Assembly (NCBI RefSeq): GCF_029953285.1
Contig: NZ_JASAOI010000052.1
Span: 62,001-126,000, forward strand
Reading direction: 5' to 3'
DNA from: Yinghuangia seranimata
GTDB lineage: Bacteria > Actinomycetota > Actinomycetes > Streptomycetales > Streptomycetaceae
DNA: 64,000 nucleotides
Position numbers and translations under genes: made by a program. The notes beneath the pieces were generated by a model. It was not told the DNA's origin and made no database searches. It saw only the letters and a list, made by a program, of their open reading frames with translations. Below are positions 1-7,636 of the stretch, in pieces; the stretch's first letter is position 1, and every line of letters starts with the position of its first letter.

Positions 1-327
1 GATGACGAGCCCGGTCTTGGCGAAGCGGCGCCCTTCCGCGTCGGGGTCGGGGGTGTCGCCGAGTTGGAGGACTCCCGCGCTCGTCGAGAACGCCACGGTG
101 TCGAGGGCCACCGCGTAGCCGGCGCTCACGGCGCCGAGGGTGTCGACGGCGGTCGAGCAGTCGAGGCCGGTGTCGGCGGCCTGCGTGGTGGGCGCGGTCG
201 GGTGAAACTGCGACGGAGTCTCCTCGGCGCTGCCCGGCCCGCCTTTGGCCGCGCAGGCGGCGACGGCGATGGCGCTCACGGCGAGCACGGCCGGCAGTCG
301 CAGACGACGTGCCTGTCCGATCTTCAT
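1..327 (-). CDS. Putative lipoprotein, C-terminus beyond window edge
   Basis: Reading leftward from an ATG at 327, the product starts MKIGQARRLRLPAVLAVSA and has a lipoprotein-type signal: two to four basic residues, a hydrophobic stretch, then AVAAC, with the Cys the likely lipidated residue near position 24. A Ser/Thr/Pro/Gln-rich linker follows, then a region containing a Cys (GLDCSTAVDTLG). The frame is open to base 1, so the 3' end is outside the window. The exported location is inferred from the signal; the function is not recognisable from the part seen. Confidence 0.7.
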   Translation of the reverse strand, partial: MKIGQARRLRLPAVLAVSAIAVAACAAKGGPGSAEETPSQFHPTAPTTQAADTGLDCSTAVDTLGAVSAGYAVALDTVAFSTSAGVLQLGDTPDPDAEGRRFAKTGLVI

Positions 328-419
328 ACTGGCATCGTGCCAGCGCGGCGGTGCGGGCGGAACGGTCTCGTCCGGCGTGTCCGTACCTGCGTGCCCCGGG
401 CCCGGTCCGGGGCGCCTCG

Positions 420-1064
420 TCAGCCGGACGCGCCGAGTTCGACGACGGCCCCGGCCGCAGGGCGGACGAACTCCGTGCCGCCCTTCGCCTCCATCCAGCC
501 CTCGAAGTAGTCCTGGCCGAGGTCGTTGAGGGTCGCGTCGTGGATCGGCAGCGCCCGTGCGGGCTTGACCGCGCGCACGAAGTCCAGCGCCTCGGCGAGC
601 TTGAGCCACGGCGCGGCCGCCGGGACGAGGAGCGTGGTCACGGGGGTTTGGGGGACGTACAGCGCGTCGCCGGGGTGGTACACGGCCTCGTCGACGACGA
701 AGCCGACGTTGGCGCAGCCCGGCAGCCCCTCGTAGATCTCGGCGTGTTGACCGCCCACGACGTCCACGGTGAAACCGGCCGCCGTGAACCGCTCCCCGAC
801 CTCGACGACGACCGCCGCGCCGCCGAGTTGCGGCAGCAGCTCGGCGGCCGACCGCGGCAGGTGGACGCGGAACGCGGAGTCCCGGGCGGCCGCAGCGACC
901 AGCGCGTCGACGTCTATGTGGTCAGGGTGTTCGTGGGTGACCAGCACGTCCGTCACCCCGTCGAGGGCGGCGGCGCTGTCGGAGAACACTCCGGGGTCGA
1001 CGACGAGGACCCGGTCGGCGGACTCGAGGCGTATGCAGGCGTGCCCGTGCTTGATCAAGCGCAT
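420..1064 (-). CDS. MBL-fold metal-dependent hydrolase (UlaG-like)
   Basis: A 214-residue protein with the metallo-beta-lactamase signature THEHPDHID near residues 43-51, which supplies the metal ligands. Downstream conserved points include GGQHAEI and a YHPGDALY stretch typical of small UlaG-like/YtnP-like hydrolases. It lacks a signal peptide and is the usual length for this compact class. Substrate cannot be told from the sequence. It lies 23 bp downstream of a MarR-type regulator on the same strand, so the two may be cotranscribed. Family assignment is solid; the specific reaction is unknown. Confidence 0.88.
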   Translation of the reverse strand: MRLIKHGHACIRLESADRVLVVDPGVFSDSAAALDGVTDVLVTHEHPDHIDVDALVAAAARDSAFRVHLPRSAAELLPQLGGAAVVVEVGERFTAAGFTVDVVGGQHAEIYEGLPGCANVGFVVDEAVYHPGDALYVPQTPVTTLLVPAAAPWLKLAEALDFVRAVKPARALPIHDATLNDLGQDYFEGWMEAKGGTEFVRPAAGAVVELGASG

Positions 1065-1087
1065 GCGCCCACTATGGCAGCCCGAGG

Positions 1088-1531
1088 TCAGGCCAGGCGC
1101 GTGCGCGGGGCCAGGTGCCGGGCCAACACCTCTAGTGCCGCGCCGACCTCGGCGAGGACGTCCGGGTCGTCGGTGCCGAGTGCGGCGGCGAGCACGGGAG
1201 TCGGGTCGGCGGCGCGGACGGCGGCCACGCGGCCGGACACCGTGGACGCCTGCCGCACCAGCGTGCGGCGCCGGTCCCGCGGGTCGGGCCCGGTCTCGAC
1301 GGCGCCGGCTTCCTTGAGCCGGGCGACGGCGGTGGACACCTGGCTCTGCGGGAGCCCGGTGCGGGCGACGATCTCGGTGACGGTGGTCTCGTCGTGGGCG
1401 GCGAGGTCGCTGGCGACAATGAGCGCGAGGCGGGCGCCGCCGTCCAACGCGCCGCCGGGCGGCGCGGGGATGGCGTCCTCACCGATCTTCATGAGGGTGC
1501 GCCCGAGGAGGAAGAGTCCGACGGCATCCAT
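1088..1531 (-). CDS. MarR-family transcriptional regulator
   Basis: A 147-residue protein with a central winged helix: TVTEIVARTGLPQSQVSTAV is the recognition region and PDPRDRRRTLV is the wing typical of MarR proteins. The long terminal helices expected for dimerisation are present. It is transcribed away from an alpha/beta hydrolase (1648) across a short AT-rich segment with an inverted repeat, and precedes the MBL hydrolase on its own strand. It most likely represses itself and the divergent hydrolase; the ligand is unknown. Confidence 0.88.
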   Translation of the reverse strand: MDAVGLFLLGRTLMKIGEDAIPAPPGGALDGGARLALIVASDLAAHDETTVTEIVARTGLPQSQVSTAVARLKEAGAVETGPDPRDRRRTLVRQASTVSGRVAAVRAADPTPVLAAALGTDDPDVLAEVGAALEVLARHLAPRTRLA

Positions 1532-1550
1532 GGAGCGCAGCGTATATCCA

Positions 1551-1595
1551 ATTCAATACATTGGATTGAATGCATCGAATCCGATGAGTTATGGT
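1551..1595. promoter_or_regulatory. MarR operator and hydrolase promoter
   Basis: ATTCAAT (1551-1557) and ATTGAAT (1565-1571) form a perfect inverted repeat, overlapped by CCAAT...ATTGG arms. The repeat sits in the only AT-rich stretch between the divergent MarR gene and the hydrolase. On the + strand TTGAAT (1566-1571), 18 bp, then TATGGT (1590-1595) makes a plausible promoter whose -35 lies inside the dyad. On the - strand TATACG lies about 9 nt before the MarR start. Operator function is inferred from symmetry and position. Confidence 0.65.
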
Positions 1596-1647
1596 CGACG
1601 TGCAGCGCGGGGCCGACGGGGCTCCGCCGCGGGGAGGGGACACGACC

Positions 1648-2526
1648 ATGGACGGCGCGAGGCACCCGGCGACCGACACGCGGGCCGAGACCACAACCGT
1701 CACCACCGGCACGCTCGCCGTCGACGGCGCCACGCTGCACTACCAGCTCCGCGGCACCGGACCCCTGTTGCTCATCTCGCAGAGCGGCGAGGGGGACGCC
1801 GACCGGAGCGCCGACCTGGTGGCGGGGCTCGCCGACGCGTACACGGTCCTGACGTACGACCGCCGCGGACTGTCCCGCAGCCGCGTCGAGGACCCGGCGT
1901 CGGGCGCGTCCATCGCGCAACACGCCGACGACGTCCACCGATTGCTCGCCGCCGTCACCGACGAACCCGCCCTCATGCTCGGCTGCAGCCTCGGCGCCTC
2001 GATCGGCCTGCACCTGGCCACGACCCACCCCGGGCAGATCGCGCTCCTGATCGCCCACGAGCCGGTGAGCCCGTGCCTGCTGCCGACCGCCGACCGGGCC
2101 CGGCACGAGCACGAACTCGCCGAACTCCAGGGCATCTACCGGCGCGCCGGTCTCGCGGACGTGTTCCCCGCGATCGCCGGCGTGCTCGGCATCGACCCGC
2201 ACAGCCGCGACGTGGAGCCGGACCTGACGCCGTTCCCGCTCGACGCCCAACGGCGGGCGAACTTCGACTACTTCATTCAGCACGACTTCACCGCGATCAT
2301 CGAGGACACCCTCGACGCCGCCGCCCTCGCGGCCTCCTCGACGCGTATCGTCCCGGCCTTCGGCGCCACGACCCCGCACACGGTGTTCGACTACCAGTGC
2401 GCCCTCGCGCTCGCCGACCTGACCGGCACGCCGGCGGTCACGCTGCCGGGCGGCCACAACGGCAACCTCACCCACCCGCGCGCGTACGCGGCCCTGCTGC
2501 GCGAACTACTGGCCGGCGCCGCCTGA
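1648..2526 (+). CDS. Alpha/beta hydrolase
   Basis: A 292-residue alpha/beta-hydrolase. Visible landmarks are the YDRRGLSRS strand-loop, the nucleophile elbow GCSLGAS (G-x-S-x-G) and a late GGHNGN segment supplying the catalytic His. No signal peptide. The ATG at 1648 was chosen because GGGGAGGGG lies 8-12 nt upstream; an in-frame ATG at 1591 falls inside the predicted -10 element and has no ribosome site. It is divergent from a MarR regulator through a shared inverted repeat. The 3' end overlaps the convergent DUF4386 gene by 21 bp. Substrate unknown. Confidence 0.85.
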   Translation: MDGARHPATDTRAETTTVTTGTLAVDGATLHYQLRGTGPLLLISQSGEGDADRSADLVAGLADAYTVLTYDRRGLSRSRVEDPASGASIAQHADDVHRLLAAVTDEPALMLGCSLGASIGLHLATTHPGQIALLIAHEPVSPCLLPTADRARHEHELAELQGIYRRAGLADVFPAIAGVLGIDPHSRDVEPDLTPFPLDAQRRANFDYFIQHDFTAIIEDTLDAAALAASSTRIVPAFGATTPHTVFDYQCALALADLTGTPAVTLPGGHNGNLTHPRAYAALLRELLAGAA

Positions 2527-3186
2527 CGGCCGGAACCCCTTCACCAACAGCCATCCGGCGAGCGCCAGTTCCCACGCGAAGACCGGCACCGCCGCGAGCC
2601 CGCCCCACGTGGACACCTGGCCGTACGCGCCAAGCAGCACGGCCGTCGCCGAGCCGAAGATGAGCACCCCGCCGGCGACGCCGAGCCCGGCGATGACGCG
2701 CGGCACGAGCCGCGACCGGTACAACAGCCAGGCCAGCAGCACCGTGTTGGCGCCGAGGACGAAGTTCGGCCCGACCAGGAACGTCCAGTCGTGGACCGCC
2801 ACCAGCCCGCGCGCGACGGTGCGCAGCGAGACGGAGTCGGCGCCACCGGGCGGGTCCTGACGCAGCGTCACGACGGCGAGCAGGCTCACGATGCCGACGC
2901 ATATGACGGCGGCCTCCAACGTGCGCAGCCCCAGGTAGCCGGCCGCCCCCGCGCGACTGTGCCGGCGCACGACCGGGAACAGCGCGACGGCCGTGCCCAC
3001 GACCGACAGGGCGAGCAGCACCTCGCACAGCGCGCCGAGCAGCACGCGGGTGTCGGAGCCGGTGCCGACGACGTAGTCGCTGTCGTGCAACACCGGCGCG
3101 TAGAGCGCCAGTCCGGCGATCGAGGTGACGTGGGTGACGAGGTAGCACGCGCCCGCGGCGCGCGCGGACGTTCGGGCTGGGGCCAC
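2506..3186 (-). CDS. DUF4386-like multi-pass membrane protein
   Basis: A 226-residue protein with about six hydrophobic segments (near residues 12-30, 48-70, 83-103, 130-155, 160-182, 195-215). The pattern and motifs such as YLVTHVTSI and the central VHDWTFLVGPNF match DUF4386, a family of unknown role common in actinomycetes and Bacilli. It is divergent from a TetR regulator across two perfect operators, with its own promoter spacer filled by one of them, so it is very probably the repressed target. The biochemical role is unknown. Confidence 0.82.
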   Translation of the reverse strand: MAPARTSARAAGACYLVTHVTSIAGLALYAPVLHDSDYVVGTGSDTRVLLGALCEVLLALSVVGTAVALFPVVRRHSRAGAAGYLGLRTLEAAVICVGIVSLLAVVTLRQDPPGGADSVSLRTVARGLVAVHDWTFLVGPNFVLGANTVLLAWLLYRSRLVPRVIAGLGVAGGVLIFGSATAVLLGAYGQVSTWGGLAAVPVFAWELALAGWLLVKGFRPSGGAGQ

Positions 3187-3232
3187 GGGGGCTCCTTAGG
3201 TCGTGAGCGGTCGAGCGAGGGCACGCAAGGCG

Positions 3233-3290
3233 AGGTGTACGCCGTACACCTGCCTTCGCCACGCTAAGGTGTACCGCGTACACCTGTCAA
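3233..3290. promoter_or_regulatory. Twin TetR operators and divergent promoter
   Basis: Two perfect 19-bp inverted repeats share the arms AGGTGTAC/GTACACCT: 3233-3251 with spacer GCC and 3267-3285 with spacer CGC, centres 34 bp apart. On the - strand TTGACA (3285-3290), 17 bp, then TTAGCG (3262-3267) forms a promoter for the DUF4386 gene, and the second operator coincides with that spacer. The first operator lies just past the predicted start site. This is strong sequence evidence for a TetR-type control region; occupancy by the neighbouring TetR protein is inferred. Confidence 0.85.
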
Positions 3291-3335
3291 CGAACGGCCG
3301 CCCAGGCCGCCCGCACCCCGGAGGCCGCGCGCCGC

Positions 3336-4034
3336 ATGACCCCGCAGCCGGACGCCGCCCGCCGCACCCCGCTCAACCGCGACCGCGTGCTGCGCGCGGC
3401 CGTCGCGCTCGCCGACGCGTCCGGCATCGACGGGCTGAGCATGCGGTCGCTCGCGCAGGAGCTCGGCGTCGTGCCGATGGCGCTCTACAAGCACGTCGCC
3501 AACAAGGACGAACTCCTCGACGGGATCGCCGACATCGTCGTCGGCGAGTTCGCCGCGCCGGTCGGCGGCACGGACTGGCAGGCCGACGTCCGGGCGCAGA
3601 TCCTGGCCGCGCGCGGCGCGCTGCTGCGCCACCCGTGGGCCGCCCGTGTCATCGAGACGCGCACCCAGCTCACGCCCGGCGCGCTCGCCTACCTCGACGC
3701 GCTGATCGGGACGTTCCGCGCGGGCGGCCTGTCAGCGGACCTGACCCACCACGCGATGCACGCACTCGGCAGCCGCGTCTGGGGCTTCACGCAGGAGCTG
3801 CTGCCCGCCCCGCCGGAGGTCGAGGGGGCACAGCGGGAGGCCGCGCTGCGGGAGATGGCCGCACGCTACCCGCACATCGCGGAGATCGCCGCGGCCGCCG
3901 CGCACGAGGACGACACGGTGGTCGGCGGCGGCGGATGCGACGACCAGTTCGAGTTCGAGTTCGCCCTCGACGTCCTGCTGGACGGGATCGCGCGCCTGCA
4001 CGCGGCGGGATGGAGCTCGAAGACGGCGGGGTGA
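3336..4034 (+). CDS. TetR-family repressor with TetR_C-type domain
   Basis: A 232-residue regulator. The N-terminal helix-turn-helix is clear (RDRVLRAAVALADASG then LSMRSLAQELGVVPMALYKH, about residues 15-60). The remainder resembles the tetracycline-repressor C-terminal class, including HPWAARVIETRTQLTPGALA and a later HHAMHALGSRVWGF helix. It lies 50 bp downstream of two perfect 19-bp operators shared with the divergent DUF4386 gene, so autoregulation and control of that membrane protein are likely. Inducer unknown. Length is normal for the family. Confidence 0.9.
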   Translation: MTPQPDAARRTPLNRDRVLRAAVALADASGIDGLSMRSLAQELGVVPMALYKHVANKDELLDGIADIVVGEFAAPVGGTDWQADVRAQILAARGALLRHPWAARVIETRTQLTPGALAYLDALIGTFRAGGLSADLTHHAMHALGSRVWGFTQELLPAPPEVEGAQREAALREMAARYPHIAEIAAAAAHEDDTVVGGGGCDDQFEFEFALDVLLDGIARLHAAGWSSKTAG

Positions 4035-4220
4035 CGGGGGCTCGGCCCGCCGCGCCCAGTGGCCCCGGAGCAGCGCCTCGGCCCTCCGCGCGGACTTGTA
4101 TGCGTCGATGTCGTCGACGGCAGGCGTGACGTTCGGCCGTGCGGCTCGGGACCTCGGACCCTGCCGACAAGAGCCGGGCCGCCCTGCCGACGAAAACCAA
4201 CCGCTCAGTAGGGTTGAGGC

Positions 4221-5027
4221 ATGCTCCCTGACCTCCGACTCGGCGACTTCCTGAAGTCGCGGCGCGCCCGCCTGCGGCCGCGCGACGTCGGGCTGCCCGC
4301 GGTGGGAGTGCGCCGGGTACCGGGGCTGCGCCGGGCCGAGGCCGCGAAACTGGCCGGGGTGAGCGTCGACTACTACGTCCGCCTCGAGCAGGACCGCGCC
4401 GGAAGCGTGTCCCTCGGCGTCCTCGAGGCGGTCGCCGCCGCGCTGCGGATGGACCCCGACGAGCGGGAGTACCTGGTCAACCTCGCGCACCCGCCGATCC
4501 GGCACACGCCGCCGCTCGAGGTCGACACCGGCGTCCGGCAGCTGCTCGACGGACTGACCGGCATCCCGGCGTACGCGCTGGGCCGCAGCGGTGAGGTGCT
4601 GGCCTGGAACGACCTCGCGGCGCGCGTCTTCCTCGACGCGTCGGCCGTACCGCCCGAGCGGCGCACCACCTCCCACCTGCTGTTCTGCGACGACGCGCTG
4701 CGCGGCCGGCTCGGCGACTGGGAGGACACCGCGCGCTCGCACGTCGGTCGCATGCGCCTGAAAGCCAGCCGCTGGCCCGACGACGACCGCCTGCGCACGC
4801 TGATCGGGCACATGCGCGACGCGAGCCCCGACTTCCGCCGCCTGTGGGAGCGCCACGACGTCACCGACCGGATACCGCCCGCGCCGGTGCTGCACCACGC
4901 CGACGCGGGCGCGCTCCCGCTGCTGTGCCGCGCCATGGCCGTCACGGGCCGCCCGGGCCTGGAGGTCGTCGCGTACCCGCCGCACCCCGGAACGGACGCC
5001 CGGGCGCGCCTGGACACACTCCGCTGA
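4221..5027 (+). CDS. MmyB-like XRE transcriptional regulator
   Basis: A 268-residue protein with an N-terminal XRE helix-turn-helix (GDFLKSRRARLRP; RVPGLRRAEAAKLAGVSVDY; YVRLEQDR) and the C-terminal MmyB-type ligand-binding region (LLDGLTGIPAYALGRSGEVLAWNDLAARVF). This architecture is expanded in streptomycetes and often sits beside a short-chain dehydrogenase, which is absent here. TAGGGT at 4209-4214 ends 6 nt before the ATG, so the message may be leaderless. Targets are unknown. Confidence 0.9.
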   Translation: MLPDLRLGDFLKSRRARLRPRDVGLPAVGVRRVPGLRRAEAAKLAGVSVDYYVRLEQDRAGSVSLGVLEAVAAALRMDPDEREYLVNLAHPPIRHTPPLEVDTGVRQLLDGLTGIPAYALGRSGEVLAWNDLAARVFLDASAVPPERRTTSHLLFCDDALRGRLGDWEDTARSHVGRMRLKASRWPDDDRLRTLIGHMRDASPDFRRLWERHDVTDRIPPAPVLHHADAGALPLLCRAMAVTGRPGLEVVAYPPHPGTDARARLDTLR

Positions 5028-5461
5028 CCGTCCCCGCGAAGGTGGGCCCGCGAGTACCACCCAACCAAGGCTATAAATCAGCGGGTACGCCCCCCCGTCC
5101 CCTACGACACGGGCGACACTCCCCCGCGCCCTTGGTCGGACGGCATTCCCCTGGACGCGGCCGGGAGGCGACACCCGCGCGGCACCTGCTGCCGCACGGG
5201 CTCCGGACCGGAGTGGATCCCGGCCCCGGAGGGCGTCGGGCGGCCCCTCTTCTCCTCGGACGGGGGTCCGCCCGATCGCCTGTCCGTCACCCGAGGGACG
5301 GCTTCCCCGAGCGACGGCGCGCACAGCACCCGGGCATATCTGATCTTCGACGCCTCAGGCGCGGCGGAGACACCCTTCCAAACGCCCCGTCGCAGCGCAT
5401 ACGCGGCCTTCCGCGCACCTCAGACCCGCCGCCCCCTCCCCAACCCGTTCGACGAACTGGC
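5028..5461. other. Intergenic region, no supported gene
   Basis: About 430 bp between the XRE regulator and the PQQ-type repeat protein. The open frames here have arginine/proline-rich composition and no recognisable domain. A short AT-rich patch at about 5067-5083 (CAAGGCTATAAATCAGC) is the only promoter-like feature. No inverted repeat strong enough to call an operator was seen. Confidence 0.5.
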
Positions 5462-6649
5462 ATGCTGCGGCGCGTGATGACACCGGACAGCAGCGGCTCA
5501 GGCCGGTTGTGGACCGTTCCGTTCGCCGACGCGCGGTCGGTCTACGCCGCCGACGGGGTCGTCTACGCGAGCTCGTGGGGCGAGACGGTCGCCTTGGACG
5601 CCGCGACCGGCGAGCAGCTCTGGCTCACCCCGGGAGGCCTGCTCGCGCCCCCCGGCGAACGCACCTTCCACGTAGGGCATTTCGGGCGGATTACCGCGCG
5701 CTCCCGATCCGACGCCCAAGTGCTGTGGGCCGGTCGGCCGGACACGTGGCTGCCGGGCCTGTGGGAGCTGTCCCGCTTCCGAATCCCGGTGCGGCTGCCC
5801 CGGTTCGGCGGGGTGCTGCGCGAAGTCGTCGCCACGGTGGGCGGCGTGCTGATCGGCACCGCGTCCAACGCCGTCTTCGCCCTCGACGCCACCTCCGGCG
5901 CGTGCCTGTGGGGACGTGCGGTGGACCCGCGCGCGACGGTGCGCGTGGCGGGGCCCGACGGCCCGGTCCTGGTCGCCGAGGCGCCGTACGGCCCGACGAT
6001 CGCGCTCGACCCGCGGACCGGGTCGATGCGGTGGACGCAGCGGGACGCCCCCGCCGGGGAGCCCGTCGACGGCATGGCGCCGTTCCGTGGCCGACGTACG
6101 TCCCTGACCCTGCACGACGCGGCGACCGGCCGACCGGCGCGCACGCTGGACCACGGCCAGGAGGTCGCGTTCGCGGTGCTCGGTGCGACCGGCGGGCTGG
6201 TGTACGCCTCCACCGCGCACGGCGTCGCGGCCTTCGACCCGGGCACGGGCGAACCGCGCTGGCAGTCGGACGGCGCCGAGCGCTGGATCGAGGGCACGTG
6301 CGTGACGGAGGAGGCCGTGTACATCTGCACCGGCCAGAACGTGGTCCAGGCGCTCGACGCGGCGGACGGGAAGGAGCTGTGGCGCACCGACCCGATCGAC
6401 ATCGGGGAGCTGCCGATCCCCTGGTACACGTCGTTCACCATGACCGTGGACGGCGACCTGGTCCTGCTGGCGGCGGACGGCGGCTACACGGCGGCCTTCG
6501 ACCGCACGTCCGGCAAGCCGCTGATGTCCTGGGTGGACCCGCACGCCGACGAGGAGGCCGGGCCCTCACCGGTCGCGGTCGACGGGCGCACCGCCTACTG
6601 CGTGGGCAAGCGGCATGTGTACGCGGTGCGGCCGCACGAACGGGGGTGA
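5462..6649 (+). CDS. PQQ-like beta-propeller repeat protein
   Basis: About 395 residues with repeated beta-propeller blades of the PQQ-enzyme/BamB type: alternating V(V/I)YA..., (A/V)LDA.(T/S)G and LW segments, for example TVALDAATGEQLW, VFALDATSGACLW, VAAFDPGTGEPRW and VQALDAADGKELW. No signal peptide or Cys lipobox, so it is probably cytoplasmic, unlike BamB. Start choice is between ATG 5462, GTG 5474 and ATG 5477; none has a convincing ribosome site. Similar streptomycete proteins may act as scaffolds or sensors; no catalytic residues are evident. Confidence 0.78.
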   Translation: MLRRVMTPDSSGSGRLWTVPFADARSVYAADGVVYASSWGETVALDAATGEQLWLTPGGLLAPPGERTFHVGHFGRITARSRSDAQVLWAGRPDTWLPGLWELSRFRIPVRLPRFGGVLREVVATVGGVLIGTASNAVFALDATSGACLWGRAVDPRATVRVAGPDGPVLVAEAPYGPTIALDPRTGSMRWTQRDAPAGEPVDGMAPFRGRRTSLTLHDAATGRPARTLDHGQEVAFAVLGATGGLVYASTAHGVAAFDPGTGEPRWQSDGAERWIEGTCVTEEAVYICTGQNVVQALDAADGKELWRTDPIDIGELPIPWYTSFTMTVDGDLVLLAADGGYTAAFDRTSGKPLMSWVDPHADEEAGPSPVAVDGRTAYCVGKRHVYAVRPHERG

Positions 6650-6683
6650 GCCGCACCAACGGCTTTTCAGGACAGGCCTGTTC

Positions 6684-6743
6684 GGGATCAGCCTGTTCAG
6701 GAGCGTCCTGTTGGGGATCAGCCTGTTCAGGAGCGTCCTGTTC
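6684..6743. repeat. Two-copy 30-bp direct repeat across a gene end
   Basis: Bases 6684-6713 and 6714-6743 are identical except for the last base (G versus C). The unit begins GGGATCAGCCTGTTCAGG. The second copy contains the stop codon of the leftward methyltransferase gene (TCA at 6727-6729); the first copy carries the same triplet in the same frame at 6697-6699. A related palindrome ACAGGCCTGT lies just left at 6672-6681. It looks like a recent tandem duplication in a converging 3' region; a terminator role is possible but not shown. Confidence 0.85.
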
Positions 6744-7557
6744 GGGTCGCCGTGAGGCCGATGGTCGCGTACGTCATCGTGAACGCGCCGCCCATCGCGT
6801 CGACGGCCGCGCCGACGCCGTCCAGCAGCCGCGCGAGGACGGGCGGCGGGGTGCGGGTGAAGGCCCCCAGGGTGGGCATCTGGTCGAGCCAGGCGTCGCG
6901 GGTGTAGGTCCACTCCCAGTCGGCCTGCCAGTGCTCGGTCTCGCCGAACTCGCCTGCCTTGCGCACCCCTTCGGCCGCTTTGGTGGTCAAGTCGCGGTAG
7001 CCGTCCACGGTGCGGGTGGCCGTGGCGGCGATGTCGAACGGGGCGTCGGGCATGACGCGCCGGCACACATCGGTGACCGCGTCGGCCAGGGCGGGCGGAA
7101 AGACGAAGGCGTTCCAGAACGGCGCGAACACGCCGCCGGGGTGCAGCACGCGGGCGGCCTTGGCGGCGCCCGCGACGGGGTCGATCCAGTGCCAGGCCTG
7201 GGCGGCGACGACGGCACTGAACGTGCGTCCGACCGGGTCCCAGTCCTCGAACGTCGCGACGTCGACCTCGAGTCCGAGCCCCCGGGCGACCTCGGCCATG
7301 CGCGGGTCGGGCTCGACGCCGAGCACGCGCCGTCCTGCGGCCCGCAACTGACGGGCGGCGATGCCGGTTCCGGTGCCGACGTCGAGGATGTCCCCTTCGG
7401 GGGCGGCCGCGGCGATGCGTTGGACGACCTCGTCGGGATAGCGGGGCCGGGCCCGGTCGTAGCGCGTGGCGTCGGCGCCGAAGGACTCGGCGACGTCGCG
7501 GCTGCGGTGGGGTTCGGTCGCGGGGAGCGGGGGCTGCCCCGAAGGTAGAGTGGGCAT
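6727..7557 (-). CDS. Class I SAM-dependent methyltransferase
   Basis: A 276-residue protein with the methyltransferase fold: motif I ILDVGTGTGIAARQL, the acidic end of strand 2 (GVEPDPRM), motif II region FSAVVAAQAWHWID and motif III LHPGGVFAPFWN. This resembles UbiE/Methyltransf_11 proteins of the Lmb-type group. The substrate is unknown. The start at 7557 was chosen because a TTGACG-N17-TAATAG promoter ends 7 nt before it, predicting a leaderless transcript. Two perfect operators overlay that promoter, and the divergent TetR gene at 7637 is the probable repressor. Confidence 0.88.
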   Translation of the reverse strand: MPTLPSGQPPLPATEPHRSRDVAESFGADATRYDRARPRYPDEVVQRIAAAAPEGDILDVGTGTGIAARQLRAAGRRVLGVEPDPRMAEVARGLGLEVDVATFEDWDPVGRTFSAVVAAQAWHWIDPVAGAAKAARVLHPGGVFAPFWNAFVFPPALADAVTDVCRRVMPDAPFDIAATATRTVDGYRDLTTKAAEGVRKAGEFGETEHWQADWEWTYTRDAWLDQMPTLGAFTRTPPPVLARLLDGVGAAVDAMGGAFTMTYATIGLTATRTGRS

Positions 7558-7593
7558 GCGCCCACTATTAGTGGGCGACCGCCCACTCGTCAA
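7549..7593 (-). promoter_or_regulatory. Leaderless promoter with twin TetR operators
   Basis: On the - strand TTGACG (7588-7593), exactly 17 bp, then TAATAG (7565-7570) is a near-consensus sigma70-type promoter. The predicted start site falls on the A of the methyltransferase ATG. Two perfect copies of AGTGGGC-N4-GCCCACT lie at 7570-7587 and 7549-7566, centres 21 bp apart. The first fills the promoter spacer; the second spans the -10 edge and the start codon. A repressor bound to either would block transcription. Binding by the adjacent TetR protein is inferred. Confidence 0.88.
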
Positions 7594-7636
7594 CCTCGGT
7601 GGGCCAGCCCACCCCACGACCGCGAGGAGACCGCAC

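Noticed and set aside
4844-5461. Long N-terminal extension of the PQQ-type repeat protein
   Set aside because: The extension is Arg/Pro-rich, overlaps the end of the XRE gene in another frame and has no domain.
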